A stretch of DNA of 64,000 nucleotides from assembly GCA_907165135.1 (NCBI GenBank), contig OU015566.1, forward strand, positions 12,260,157 to 12,324,156, read 5' to 3'. The notes under the pieces were generated by a model. That model was not told the origin of the DNA. It ran no database searches and was given only the letters and a program-made list of their open reading frames with translations. Shown piece by piece: positions 36,660 to 49,500 of this stretch. Source of the stretch: Oikopleura dioica. Its lineage: Eukaryota; Chordata; Appendicularia; Copelata; Oikopleuridae. The position numbers and the translations under genes are program-made. Positions within the stretch are counted from its first letter, which is position 1, and the number at the start of each line of letters is the position of its first letter.

Positions 36660-39600
36660 ATGCCTACGAGCTCGCGGGGCGATAATCGAGCCTCGCGGCC
36701 TTCATCAGCATCGAGATTGTCCCAAGCGCGCGGTACCAGCAGCAGGAACAATTTGGGATCAACAGGTACGCCCTTGAACGCAAAAACAAAACCCTAAATT
36801 ATATCAAGGCGGCATCAACTCCGGCAGCAGCGAGAACATAAAAGCGTTGTACGAAGCTTCACCTTCTCGTGGCAGGACTGAGAGGCCCATTTCCGGCCAG
36901 AAGACAGCGAAGACAGCTAAGCCCGGTGTCGTCAAGGCGCCTGCAAGCTCTCACATGCGTGGTGGAAAGGTACCTTCCAGCAAGTCGACCGGCGCCAATT
37001 CGAAAGTACCCGCTCAAGGGACGGCTCAGCGACCAAGGAGAGATAATAACGAAATGGTTCGAAATGAAGGAAAGGGTCATTATTATCAAAATGATTTATG
37101 AGATTCGAGTCTGTTTTAGCACGGAGATAAGGTCAAACAGAACCTTATCATGGCGATATTAACAGGTTCAAGTCATATTTCAAATCGCTTTTTCGTAGAA
37201 ATATAAAATTTCGAAATATTATTTTTAAAAATGTTGAATACCCCTTCAACTGAAGCTTACCGAAGCCAACAAGACGCGATCGAAGAGCTCAAGACTCAAT
37301 TCGCGCAGCTACAGGCTCAATTTCTGTCTACACAAAAAGAAGCGATTACACAAGAAAACGAGCGACTGAAAGACCAACTTGCAAGGGCCGTTTTGAATTT
37401 GCACAAGCATTAAAATCGCCTCGTAATGAGTGAAGTTTGAGCTTGATAGCGCACTTATGGTGCTACAGACATCTGAACTCAAACAAAATTCAAAGACTAT
37501 TTTTGAAGCTTTCGGGACTCAATTTTTGGAATTTGAAAATATTTTGAAACGGAAATAGTATGTCGAAAACGATGGCAAACATCAACTACAAAGAGAACTT
37601 CAAAAGCAGCGCTCCAGTAGATGGCATGTCCACCCCTGACTCACTCTCCGATCAAGAGAATTCGCGCAATCCCTCAAGCTCAAGCAAAGATAAGAGGCTT
37701 TCGATAGCGGAAGAATTGGATGCGACAAAAGACGAGCTGCAAGAGGCACAAGATCGCGTCGCCCAAGTTGTGACTCAGGTGAATTCTCGTTTCTCCGGCG
37801 CCACTCATATTCATTATCAGTTGATATCTTCAATGCTTACTGACATTGAAAACAGTTAATTCGCTCATTTTTCTCAAGAGTTAAACTAAAAGTTGTAAAA
37901 TTAAAATGGTAAGCCCTGTTCTGTTTTGTATTTTTTCCATGAGAAGCAAAGAGTCGATCCAGTAAATCTTACAATGAGCTCTTTATGAATTATTTATGTA
38001 GTTGAAGATTAATGGGAATCAATAGTGCTATTTTTCGCGCTGAGCGAACAACTCATATTTAGCGATTGCTTCTATCTTAGCGCGGATTACGCCGAGCAAA
38101 CTTATAGGCCCCGATCGTTCGTTTTTCCTAGCGCAAATCGATTCTTTTCTCGCCCCTGAGAAATTATTGAGATTTATTTAACGAAAATCACGCGAACAAG
38201 ACGAATATATTTTTCAAAATATTGAACCACCAAAAGGCAAAATAACGATACATCAATTTAGAACGCTCATCTGAAGAGAGAACTACAGGACTTCAGTAAC
38301 AGAGTGAATGAAAGCCTTGTGCATCCTCCTCCAGGTAATTCATACTGATATTAATTGTTCATCAATCAAAAGTAGTAAAAATTGAAATCAAGGAAGACTC
38401 ATTTCAAAATCATTTTCCCTCTAATTATTAAAGTTTATTAAAGTTTATTAATTTTCTAGAGCTACTTTTGAGCAACTGTTTGCTCGAACAGACAGAGATA
38501 GTTTTCCTTTCTTATCATTTTTCTCATAAGTAAGCTTCATCTTTTGTGACTATTCACATGCGTAGAAAACGAATTTTAATCTGTCTTTTGCAGATTTGAG
38601 CCTGGCTGAGCGCCTTACAATCGTCCTGGAGGGTGGAACAAAAGCAGTGCAAGGGCTTCAACGCCAACTTCAGTAAGTCAAAGCCATCCTACTTCTCAGA
38701 GAAGAGGCCTAAGAGTGTGTGTGCCCAACAATTCAGAGCAATTTGGGCGAATTGATATGTGCTCCTTTTGTCCCTAATTGAATTGAAGTCGAAATTGGAC
38801 ATCGCATTATGGAATCTCAGACTCAGAGTAATGGATCTATTTCTTTTAGTGACCAGGAGGAAGAGAATGAGGGAATCAAGCGGGAAATGGCTGAGATAAA
38901 AAGTAACGAAACTCCAGAGGTAGTTACCATCATTTGTTGTTGAACCATGTTTGAATTCAGGCACATGAGTTGAGAAACAGAATCGAAGAGCTTGAAAGCC
39001 AGTTGAAAAGCTTCCAAAGCGACTACGCAGATCTCATGCAAATGGATCAAGCAGATCGAGAAGCGACGCTAGAAGCGATCAAACTCAAGTATCTGAGGGA
39101 AAAGGATATTCTCATTGAAAGAGAAGAGACCATCCAAGCACTTCAGGTACCTTTAAAAATATTACCAGTTTTGAGTCAGCTGTGAAATAAGGAGGAGATG
39201 TTTGCAAAAGACAACGACCATCGTCAAGATCTTGAAGAGCTCTCGAAATTTATCGATGAACTGCGCAGCGAACGATGGAAGAAGGATCAAGAAATGGACA
39301 AGCTTTTGAATCAGCTGATTGATCTTGAGGATGCAGTCGAGCAGCAGATTGCTGTGAAGGTAAACCAAAATCGCCCTTTCGATTTTTCAATGTTTTAAGC
39401 AATTTGCGGAGCACGAGCGAAAACTGCTCCAAGAAGAAGTCAACGATCTCAATGCCCAAATTGTCGAGCACAACAAAGAACTGATCATGCTCAAACGAAA
39501 AGCTGAAAAGTCAGAAGAGGATAAAAACACCCTTCAACAAGACATGACGTCGGCCATTACACTTGCCCAGGATGCCAAAATAGCAAAGGAAAATGAAATT

Positions 39601-40833
39601 CGCGAGCTTCAGGTTAGGTCGAATTCTTTTTGGACGCGTCCTGACAGATAATTTAGGACAAAAATCGAAAGCTAGAGGAAGAAAACGCGAGACTAACGGT
39701 CGAAGTTTCCCAACTCAGACGGGATCGTCGCGGAAGCCCGGTTCTAGCAGAACCAGTATCGCCAAAGCCACAAGTTTTCGAGCCTGATAGAAGACTGTCA
39801 ACCTCCCTGATGGCTTCAACAGAGGATTCTTGGTCGACAAGACGTAATAGGTAATGAATTCGAAGAAGGAAAACATCTTGAATGGAAATATTTAGATTTG
39901 TGAAAAGCGACCCGCCAAGTGTTCAAAATCTCATTCAAAACTTCAACAAAGATCCCGAACCAACTCTTGAGGACTCTGGCAGAAGTACTGGCAGCGGTAT
40001 TGCAGTGCCCAGCTCTCCTGGCTCAAGTGGCGATCGTCTTGCCAAATTCAGACTGAGCTTTGAAAGACGCGAAAGCGCGAGAGACGTTTATCTGTCAGAG
40101 CGTGTCAGTCAGGAACGGATTGAATTTGTGTTTACGCGTGTTATCTGTCATAGGATCGATAATTAACGAGCCCATATTCAACCTAATGAAAGCTGAGAAC
40201 GAAAGCAAATCGAACTTCTACAGTTTCTTCTCGCCTTGGCAGCGATGGGGCTACTCCAAGACGTCCCTACGCGCGTAGTGAAGACTCCACTACATCATCA
40301 TCGTCTGTTCCATCGATTCAGTCGTATTCTAGCATCAATTATCCGTCAATAAACACGAGTGATCCTTTACAAGATCTCTCGAGAAAATATGGTTGCTCCA
40401 AGAGAAACGCTCTTTTGAAGGTTTGAAAACAAACTGTTATTGGATTTAGTAAGATAATTGTAATTAAGTGGTGTCAAGAAGAGCTTGCCAATTACAAGGA
40501 AGTCGATGTGACGAACTTTAGCTCATCATGGGGCGATGGATTGGCCCTCTGTGCCTTGTTACACACGAGAATGCCGCACAACGTCCCCTTTAGGGAGCTG
40601 GTGCTCGACAACAACCCAAGAAAGAATGTTGAGACTGCGTTGAAAGCTTGCTCAGGTTGGCAACTATCATTATAGCTACAAAAGAAATAACGTGCATTTT
40701 AGTGCTTGGAATCGGCGGTCTACCGAGTGTGGATGAGTTCCTCGTGAACGAGCGGCCCGATTGGCAGCGGATCATGAAATTAATTTCACAAATTTTCAAA
40801 AACTTCACCTCTGACCAGCCAGCAACTGCATAA
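36660..40833 (+). CDS. SPECC1L: Cytospin (SPECC1/SPECC1L-like) coiled-coil and CH-domain protein
   Basis: Cytospins link actin and microtubules and act in cell adhesion and facial morphogenesis. Exons 36660-36765 and 36809 to about 37055 or 37076 encode a Ser/Arg-rich start. The stretch 37077-37560 is unclear: it has a coiled-coil exon (AYRSQQDAIEELKTQFAQLQ) and a possible internal start MSKTMANIN at 37560 that would make a shorter isoform. Later exons are clear: 38262-38334, 38594-38672, 38850-38919, 38961-39144, 39192-39359, 39400-39612, 39657-39850, 39896 to about 40129, about 40247-40420, 40469-40655 and 40703-40833. They hold a long coiled coil, a Ser-rich linker, then a CH domain (SKRNALLKWCQEELANYKEV, NFSSSWGDGLALCALLHT, VNERPDWQRIM) diagnostic for cytospins. 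Confidence 0.88.
38383..38397 (+). repeat. 15-mer TGAAATCAAGGAAGA, copy 4
   Basis: Exact copy in a SPECC1L intron, about 200 nt before the next acceptor. Confidence 0.8.
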
Positions 40834-41180
40834 ACGACTACCAGACCAGAATAGAATGTCAAAATGACTTCTAACCACTTGTACCTTCCATTTTGCACCT
40901 TGGGCATCTCAACGAAAAAAAGTACTTCTATCTTGTCACCTCTGCAATTCTCTTCACGAAACTAAAAGATTCATCCTTTCTCCATCATATTTTTTTATAT
41001 TTAGAACCCTCTCTTTCTGTACAAGCTCTTTCTGTGCAGCGCATGGATATGATAAAAAACAATAAACTAAAGCAACCGTTCGGTAAAATGACAGAAAGAC
41101 TTGAGTTGATGAGTTTAGTCTGATGCTCGATGATAAGAAAGTGAGTTGTTCTTCAAGATAGTCTAAACAAACAGGGAAAA
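40834..41180. other. Intergenic region SPECC1L to AAK1
   Basis: 347 bp, with the SPECC1L 3'UTR and the AAK1 5' flank. No gene seen. Confidence 0.5.
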
Positions 41181-43789
41181 ATGAGCTGGTTTTTTCGGCA
41201 GTCGCAGCCTGGATATGTTGGCAGCAAGTGAGTGCAGTATTTTTGTATCATCGTTAATATTAAATCAGCGTCCAAATCGGCTCGTACAATGTTCACATCG
41301 AATCAGTCCTCGCCGAGGGTGGCTTTTCCATCGTTTATCTCGCTAATGCTAAAATTCCGAATTCCAAGTCGACTAAAGCAGCCCTCAAGGTACTTCTAAT
41401 TCAATAAAGACTTTTTGTTATCAGATGTTAAAGCGTATGTTTGTGAATGATGAAGAGACACTCGCTGGGTGCAAAAATGAAATTCAAGTCATGCGAAAAC
41501 TGACGGGCCACAAGAACATAGTCCGTTACATGGCGCACAAAATAACCTGCCTGAAAAATGGCACGCACGAAGTCCTGGTCCTTATCGAGTACTGTTCTCG
41601 TGGCCATGTCCTGGACTTTATGAACAAAAGACTCAACAGTGGATTTACTGAGGAAGAAGTGATGAAGATCTTCTGTGACGTCGTCGAAGCTGTAGCGAAG
41701 ATGCACCAGTCGAATCCTCCTTTTGCCCATCGTGATTTGAAAGTAGAAAATGTCCTGATTCACGATAGTGGTAGATATGTTCTGTGCGATTTTGGGTCAG
41801 CAAGTAGTCGTATCCTCGAGCCAGACAAAAACGGTGTTAGTACTGTCGAAGAAGAAATCACCAAGTTCACGACTGTTCAATATCGTTCTCCAGAAATGGT
41901 CGATCTTTATTCCGGCTTTCCGATCGGGCCCAAGTCGGATATTTGGGCACTGGGCGTTCTCTTGTATCATCTCTGCTTTTTCAACCTTCCGTTTTCTACG
42001 ACTCTTTCTATTCAAACTGGCGAAATCTCTGTTCCCGATAATTCGCCGTTTTCCGTTGAAATTCATCGAATTATTCAATTTTGTCTCACTGTGGATGTTC
42101 AAAGACGTCCAGGAAAGGGATAATAAAAGATTCACATAACCTATTGTTAGCAAAAAAAAAAAGTTTTGACCCAAAAAAGATATTTGGCAGCTCGCGGAAG
42201 CTGTTTTCGCCCATGCAAAGCGCCAGAATCCTGTCCATAACCGAAACAACTCTCCTTCTATTGACCTCTTAACGATCTCCCCATTAATGAACGCTACCCA
42301 ACTCGCCCAGTTCAAAGAAGACCAGCGTCGGCAACAGAAAGACGCGTCGAATCAACAGAATCAGCAAGGCAATTTCGCGAATGCAACAATAGCACCAAGA
42401 CAACGACCGAATCCGAAGCGACCGCCTTCTCCGAAAGAAATGGTCAATAGAGCAGAATCTGCGCTACAGGTTACTAAAAAAGCTTTCTTTTTGTTAAATT
42501 TTTATTCAGATTCTTCAAAAACAAATGGCCGATATAAAAGTCACATATGCCCAGCTCCCTGCCACTGATAGCCGCCGAATCAAACTAGAAAACGACGCCG
42601 CAACGATCAAAATCAAGTATCAGAAAATCCTCGATTTGCGGAATGAAAATCGCTCGCGCCTCGCCAACTCTTCAAGTACGACATTTAATCCCAGTCAGCA
42701 AAGTGCGAATTTCCGCCAGAATCCGCCGCGCGCCGAAATTCCCCCTCCGAAGATTCCGCCGAAGATTCATCAAGGAAATGCGCCTGAAATCCACACAAAT
42801 CATCATCTTACTCACAGAAGAGTGCTCTCTGATCCATCCACTATTCAAGAGATTCAAAGTCAGCAACTTCAGCAACAGAGACAAAATCAAATGGCATCCT
42901 CGCAGACTTTTACTACTGGACTTTCAGCATTTCAACAGCCCGTGATTCCTGATCAAATGTAACAGTATTCAACCAAAGTCAAATAATATTTAATAATTTT
43001 AGGTCATCTTTTGCTTCTGATTCGACAATCGACTCCGTTTCAACTGTAAGGCTTGCTAACTCACCTTCAGAAAAAGATGATGATGGTAAAGAGAACGAAT
43101 GTTTTTGATTACTAACTGAATTCAGCTTTTGATGCTTTCCTCGAAAAACGGAAGAACTTGTCCGATGCGCCGACAAACTTCAAATGCGAAAAGGGACCAG
43201 TCTACCAAGCTCTTTATTCCAACGGGTAATTAAATATTTGCAAGTCAGTATTTTACTGTTTTGAGGACTTCTGAATCTCAACCCGAGACAAACGGTGGCT
43301 GGGTGAAAGATCCAGAAGATACTGATGATTCTTCGTCAGTTTCCGACTCTTCAGAATCGCGATCGGTTAAATCGGATTCCGAAGATGCCGACGCGCTCAT
43401 TGATTCTTCTGATGACGATTTTCCGCAAGTTCGGCAAATGCGCTCCCAAACTTGCCCGAATTTGTCGGACTCCGTCAATCTAGCGCTGAATCGAGAAGAA
43501 GTAAGATCTCAACTTATTTGTTTGGTTGACCGACTTTTAGGATCCATTCTCGATGGCTCCGTTTCCAGCTGCCGCTATTCCGCCACAAATTAAAGAAAAT
43601 GACCCCTGGGGTGACAATCTTCCACAAAGTAGACCTCCTATCTCAAAGACGAATCCTTTCCGAATGGGCGCGTTTTCCGGCCCGCTTGAATCTTCTGTAA
43701 GTTGAGCTTCTTCGATAATCAATTTTTCTACTTTTGCCGTTTAGAATGATGCCGATCCCTTCAATAATGCTCCATTCCCAGCGACATGA
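41181..43789 (+). CDS. AAK1: NAK-family kinase, AAK1/BMP2K type
   Basis: Ten exons (41181-41227, 41269-41389, 41425-42112, 42180-42469, 42510-42958, 43003-43085, 43126-43225, 43266-43500, 43541-43696, 43745-43789) give 737 residues. AAK1 phosphorylates the AP-2 mu subunit in clathrin endocytosis. The kinase domain begins VLAEGGFSIVYLA, with Lys in AALKMLKRMF, HRDLKVENVL, DFGSAS and the NAK activation segment TTVQYRSPEMVDLYSG. Then come a Gln-rich region and an acidic C-terminus with endocytic motifs DPFSMAPF, DPWGDN, NPFRMG and DPFNNAPF, which bind AP-2 and EH domains. Intron 42113-42179 fits best as GA-AG: it keeps the conserved RRPDIWQL of kinase subdomain XI. A GT-AG alternative would delete that motif. 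Confidence 0.92.
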
Positions 43790-44574
43790 GCATCTCTGAC
43801 TCTCATTTTTATTGTTCAAAGCTGCGTTAACTTTTTCTATCTTTCGAAGTTGATCTTCAGAAAATATCTTCATTATCGAAGATTTGTGATAATGAGCCGC
43901 TGTAAACTTGCAAGTAGTCTTGTGCCTATTATATATCAATAAACAAGTTTAATCAAGCCCCGTTAATTACACAGTACGTATCCCATCAACAACTGCAATA
44001 TCAACAGAAAAATTCTTATCTATACATATTGATACTGAACATGTCGTGTCGTTTGTTCTTCATCTTTTCACCAATACATTTTTCTTGAATAAAATCATAT
44101 TCCTTTGCTTCATTATTGTTAATTTTCTTCTTCTACCTTTCATCAACCTGTTTGCTTCCTATAATAAATATAGCTTGAGTTCAACTCTTCATAGGGTCCA
44201 AGATCCTGGTTGAAGACATCTTGGACTCTATTTTTGTTAGACTTCCTTTTCTTGTTTTCATACAAAGATGAATCGACCCAAGGGTTTTTTCACATGAAAG
44301 TAACCGCCTAGTTCAAAGGTACACTTGTGCAAACAGTCATATACTTTCAAATGTTAATTAAGCAGGGCTTTAATTAACGATAAAAGCTTATATTTGTACT
44401 GAGTCAGAATTAGAGCTCAGCCTCTCAGAATGATTTGTTATTCTCGCTCGCTTCTAGAACAAGCACTGATCCCTTTTATCGATCCGCCATGAAGATTTAA
44501 ATCCGATTACAGACATTTCCCGCGCCCTTTCTACCATTATTTCAAGCTTTCACGAGAGCGAGGAGAGGTTGAAA
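43790..44574. other. Intergenic region AAK1 to lipase
   Basis: 785 bp, AT-rich. It holds the AAK1 3'UTR (AATAAA at about 43940) and the lipase promoter. No gene seen. Confidence 0.5.
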
Positions 44575-46361
44575 ATGCGCTTGAATGTTTCGGGTTTCTT
44601 TATGTTGCTTTTGGGGGTGACAGCGATGGATTATGAGTGTGATGGAGTGATTGGGTGCTTCCCAGAGAAGTATGAGAGGGTTTATGGGTACATACCGACG
44701 AGGAAGAAGCCGCTTTCTAGGTTTAATTTGGGAGGTATGTTAGTTTCTCTTTCTGAAATCAACGAAGAATCGTCATTCAGGAAAAAATGGTGGCATCATT
44801 CTCAATTCCACATGGATTGAGCCGGACCCTAATTTATCCTATCTATCAAATGAGACATCCGCAGATGAAGTTTTCAAAAAGTTCAATCCGAAAAACAAAA
44901 TGGTAGTCATTATCCACGGTTGGCAAATTGCAAATACGCCTGTTAAAGAAATGATTGATGGAAAATTAACTGATACTGTTCAATTGGGTTCATGGCAAAA
45001 TGATTTGGAGAACGCATTATTTCAAAAGGAGGATGAAATTAATGTGGTGATTCTTGACTGGCGGAGAGGAGCCACTGTAGGATACAGGTAACTGTAGCTC
45101 AGCTGTACCTAGCCATCCATAAATCATTCATCACAGGGGCGCGATGTCAAACACGTGGGTAGTGGCTCGAGAGACTGTTGTCTTTCTCAAGGCATTTATC
45201 AATCGGGGTCTAAAGCTCGAAGATATTCACGTGCTCGGGCATTCGCTTGGAGCTCATGTGGCTGGAATTATCGGTAATAATTTGAAGCTGGAATTTGGAA
45301 AGAAGATCGGACGTGTGACAGGTCTCGATCCTGCCGCTCCATATTATGATGAAGTTCCTGGCGCTTGTGAGTTACCTAGAGAGTTGACAAGTAGTCTCAT
45401 CTTATTTTCAAGTGATGATAGATTCTCATAATGCCGAGTTGGTTGATGTCTACCACACAGATACAAAGAGTCGACTGTATTCTAACGCTGGTCTTCCTGG
45501 GCAGCATGGGCACGCCGATTTCTATGTCAACGGAGGGGAGGATCAACCCCGATGCAAAAAACTGAAGACAGTTTCAAAACAAGAACTTTGTGATCACTTT
45601 AGCGTTTGCGATTATTTCGTCCAGGTAATTTCAGAGATTTTCGAGTGTTTAGTCAACGCGAACTTCAGTCAGTTCAAAGGCCTACTTATGCGATTCGCTG
45701 CGGTTCCTCCGAGGATTTTATTGCCGGAAAATGCAAGAGTTGCGGTCAACGAAAGTGCTCATTTGCAGGGTACAATTATCGACCGTTTGGGAATCACAAA
45801 GATGGCAAGATGTTTTACCAGACAACTGAGGAAGTGAAGAATAAGTGTGCCAGATCAGCTGCATTTGAATTTCGAACATTCGGAAAGCGTGAATCAAATA
45901 TTCATGGAGATAAGAAGTTAAGAGCTGGAAAAATAGGAAAAGAGATAAAAACAAGTCTGACCATTGATTTTGTAGAAGAAGACCTCCCCAAAAGGTTCTC
46001 TTCGTTGATTTCAGACTCTTGGATTAAAGTCGTTCATCTCTTCTTAGAGCTCAAACTCTTCTCTTTTTCAAACAGCACTCGTACCCTCACAGACTCAACC
46101 CTTCTCCCTGCGATAACAGGTTCAAGAAGGAAGACATTTTCATTCGTTCGGCCGATCCCGTGTGATGCACAAATCTTCCCACTGGAGCGTATCGAGATTT
46201 CGCTCATTGATTCGCAATCAGAATCGAAGCCAACAATCTCGGTTTCAATTCCAATTCGGCAAATTAAAATTTTCACCATCGAGCCCAATCCCTACCGAGG
46301 GAAGCTCAAGAGACAGTCAAGAAAGAAAAATGAACCGATGATCTTCAGACCAAAGAAATAA
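44575..46361 (+). CDS. Secreted pancreatic-type lipase with an unusual C-terminus
   Basis: Five exons (44575-44734, 44781-45087, 45137-45366, 45413-45624, 45669-46361) give 533 residues. MRLNVSGFFMLLLGVTAM is a signal peptide. The alpha/beta hydrolase fold of the pancreatic lipase family is clear: FNPKNKMVVIIHGW, WRRGA, nucleophile loop HVLGHSLGAHVAG, Asp loop TGLDPAAPYYD, VDVYHTDTKSRLY and the His-bearing CDHFSVCDYF. The catalytic Ser, Asp and His are all present. Cys pairs typical of the family follow (CGSSEDF, GKCKSCGQ). The last 190 residues should be the PLAT/lipoxygenase-homology domain; a beta-rich segment is present, but it is Ser/Lys-rich and ends in a basic tail (KRQSRKKNEPMIFRPKK). 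A one-mismatch copy of the recurring 15-mer lies in intron 1 (44754). Confidence 0.88.
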
Positions 46362-46554
46362 AATGAAACCGTACTATCTAGCTACACTAGAAATTAGTGC
46401 GCGATTTATTCGATAGCCTACTGCAATATTCTTTCATTATTGAGCATATAGCCACTGTATTACCTTAAAAATTATACAAAATAAATAATAGCCTGACAGT
46501 AACTGGAAATTCTCTGATATTGAAAAGATTTATATTAGAAATTGTTAAACTGGC

Positions 46555-49500
46555 ATGAATGAATCGGAAACTCGAATAAACAGTCCACCACCAATAAAGG
46601 AGAAGGCGGCGGAGGAGGGATCAGTGGTCGAAGGTGAAAAGGTAAAATTTCTAGACGCGGCGACAGTCTACGAGACTAAGCCCAAGTTTAAATAAATTTT
46701 CTGGAACTTGGTCACTCCACATGCCCTGTTATTGCGAATTGCAACTTCAGACATGAATAGACAATTTTATACACTTTTTCAGAGTATTTTTTTCCTAGAA
46801 GACAGTAAAGTTTTCGAATTTCTCGCTAGAATAGCTTTTGTTTTGCTAAATATGGTCAAATTGGAGGATTTAGAGATGGAAATTGACCAACTTCATCTAG
46901 AGGTTTGTCAAATTTTCTAGCACACGAAAAATAAAAAGTCCGCGTTCCATTCGAGAATGTTTCTTCGCCCAAAATTCGTTTTAGAGGGAATACTATCGCA
47001 GAAAGCCGCAGCTTAATAATTGCATAAAATGCTAAAAGTAGCATAAATTTTATTTGCAAAAAAATTTTTTTGAGAATTTTATCTCAAAGCCGCGAGCGGT
47101 TTTAGAAGACGACTTCCTTTAGTTTCACTCGGAAGTTCGAATTCAATTGGTTTTTATAGCGTTCCCTGATATTTTTCAGACAATAGAAGGGCGTGTTTGC
47201 TTCAGTGAAATTAAATATTTGCGGAAAACGGACGTGAATTACTCTTAAGGAGAACCAGACCCCCGAAGCCGTGATCAGCATAGATGACGACGCAAATATA
47301 AATCCAACTTCCATCAAGAGCAAAACTCAGTCAGAGCTAAGCATATCTTCGAAAACCAGTCTCGATGAAAAGCCAAAAAATAGCCCGGCCAGGAAGCCGA
47401 GGAGGACCAAGGCAGAAATGGAAAAGGAGAAAAAAGAAAAAGAAGAGCAAAGAAAACGCAAAGCAGAAGAGCTAGCGAAGAAAAAAGCGGAAAAGGTTGG
47501 TTCTTCTTCTAGCTTCTAACTTGAGTTCAATCTTCTCAGGAGCGCGAAAAAGAAGAAAAACGCAAGGCAAAAGAGCTTGCTGATCAAGAGCGAGCAGAAA
47601 AGAAACGCCTTGAAAATGAAGAAAAACAAAGGTAGAAATTCTGTGCTTTCATACTTTTTTATGAAATGATATTTTGTAGAAAAGCAGCGGAAAGAGAGAA
47701 AATACGTCTTGAAAAAGAAGAAAAAGAGAAACAAGCTCGCGAAGAGCGAGAAAAGAAGCAAAAAGAAAAAGACGAAGCAAAGAGGAAAAAAGAAGATTTA
47801 GAAAAACGGAGACTAGAGGAAAAAGAAAAAGAGCGCCTTCTCATTGAAGAGAGGGAGGAAAAAGCAAGGTCTGTCTATTTGCTGAGGTGTTCGATTATCC
47901 TAAATTGTGATTTCAGGCAACAAAGAGCCAAGTTTTTTCAAAGCTTTTCGAAAAAACGGCTTTCCACAAAAATTGAAAAAATCGAAGATGAACCGCGCTG
48001 GACGCCATTTGTCGCTCACAAGGAGCAGTTCCTTTGCCCAGTTATTTATCGACAGTGGAGTGAATCAGAAGAAGACGACTTTGAAAAGTTTCTCAAATTA
48101 TTACGCGAAAAGGGCTTTTCTTGCGAAGAATCAAAATACTTTCATGAGCTCAAGTGAGTACAGTTTCTCAAGTTCGATTCTCCATTTCAAAGGCTATTAT
48201 TCTCAATTCAATGCTCATTAGTATCATAGAAACCGGCCATTTCGGAGGCGTCCAAAACGAGAGCGGCGAAAAAAGACCGACGATGAGTGTTTCTTAATCA
48301 ATCCAGAGCTGGAACAGGCGCTCAAAGAGGTAAGCCGCAGCGGTCACTTCCTCTTTCCGGAAAATCGAAAACCGAGTACCGGAAAGACGGCCGGTTGGTT
48401 TAATATTTACACGCTTTTGGTAGGGCGCGCGGTTCAAATATTTCAATTTTCACACGGATTATCGGCCGCCTTTTTACGGAACAAACAGAAGTACATCAAC
48501 CGAGATCAATCCAAGACGGCCACTCGCTTTGGACCCAAATTTAGATTACGAATACGACTCAGGTAAGCAATCACAAGAAAATCTCATCTGACCATCGTGA
48601 TTTTAGGTGAAGATTGGGAAGAAGAACCGGAAGGCGAAGACGTCGAATCCGGGAATGAAAAAATGTCAGGTTGGTCAACCATTTTTGTTTACTTTCTGAT
48701 AAGACTTTATTTAGACGAGGAAGAAATGGATGAAGACGACCAGGACGGCTTTTTCGTTCCGCACGGTTACCTCAGCGACGATGAAGAAAACGCCGCTTGT
48801 GATCCGGATGGTAAGATCCTCATCATTAGCTTTGATGGTCCACTGCTATTTTTAGATCCGGAAGATAGGCGACCCAAACTTACTGAAAAGGAACTCCAAG
48901 AACGCGAAGAAAGATTCCAGAAAATGCGAAAACGGCGTCTTCGCAAGCTGATTGCCTTTACCGAGGGACCGATCTATTCCGATGAGGAAGATGATGACAA
49001 GCCGCAACTTGAAAATATGAGCTATGATCAAAAGACCAAAGAATTCGACTGGGAAGAGGTCATTTGTTTGCGCGAGGTGAGCTTATAATTTGAGCGTAAC
49101 AAGTAACAAGGTCAAAAGCAGGGGAAACAAATTTCCATGAAATTTGACCTATTTTTGTAATCAACTGATTACGTGGTGATTACCAAGTTCATATTTACTC
49201 AAGAGCTAATAAGGGGATTCTTTTTTAGCAACGTTTTTCGATTTTAGAAATTTTCGAAAGTCCTCTTTCTTATAAACCGCTTTCGCAACGATTTCCCATG
49301 TTAAAAATGTGTTTTGCAAGCTGTTGGAAACCGGATTTAGTCCCATCGGATTAGGAGTTTCCGCACAGTAACTCGCCCGCTTCCGATATCATGTCCATAC
49401 AAGTGCTGATCCGCTTACGTCTGAGTTATCGGTTGGCCGCTGCATTTTCACGGTTTTTGGCGCAACTTGGCAGGTGTGTGGTCGTGGGTGGTGGATAAAC

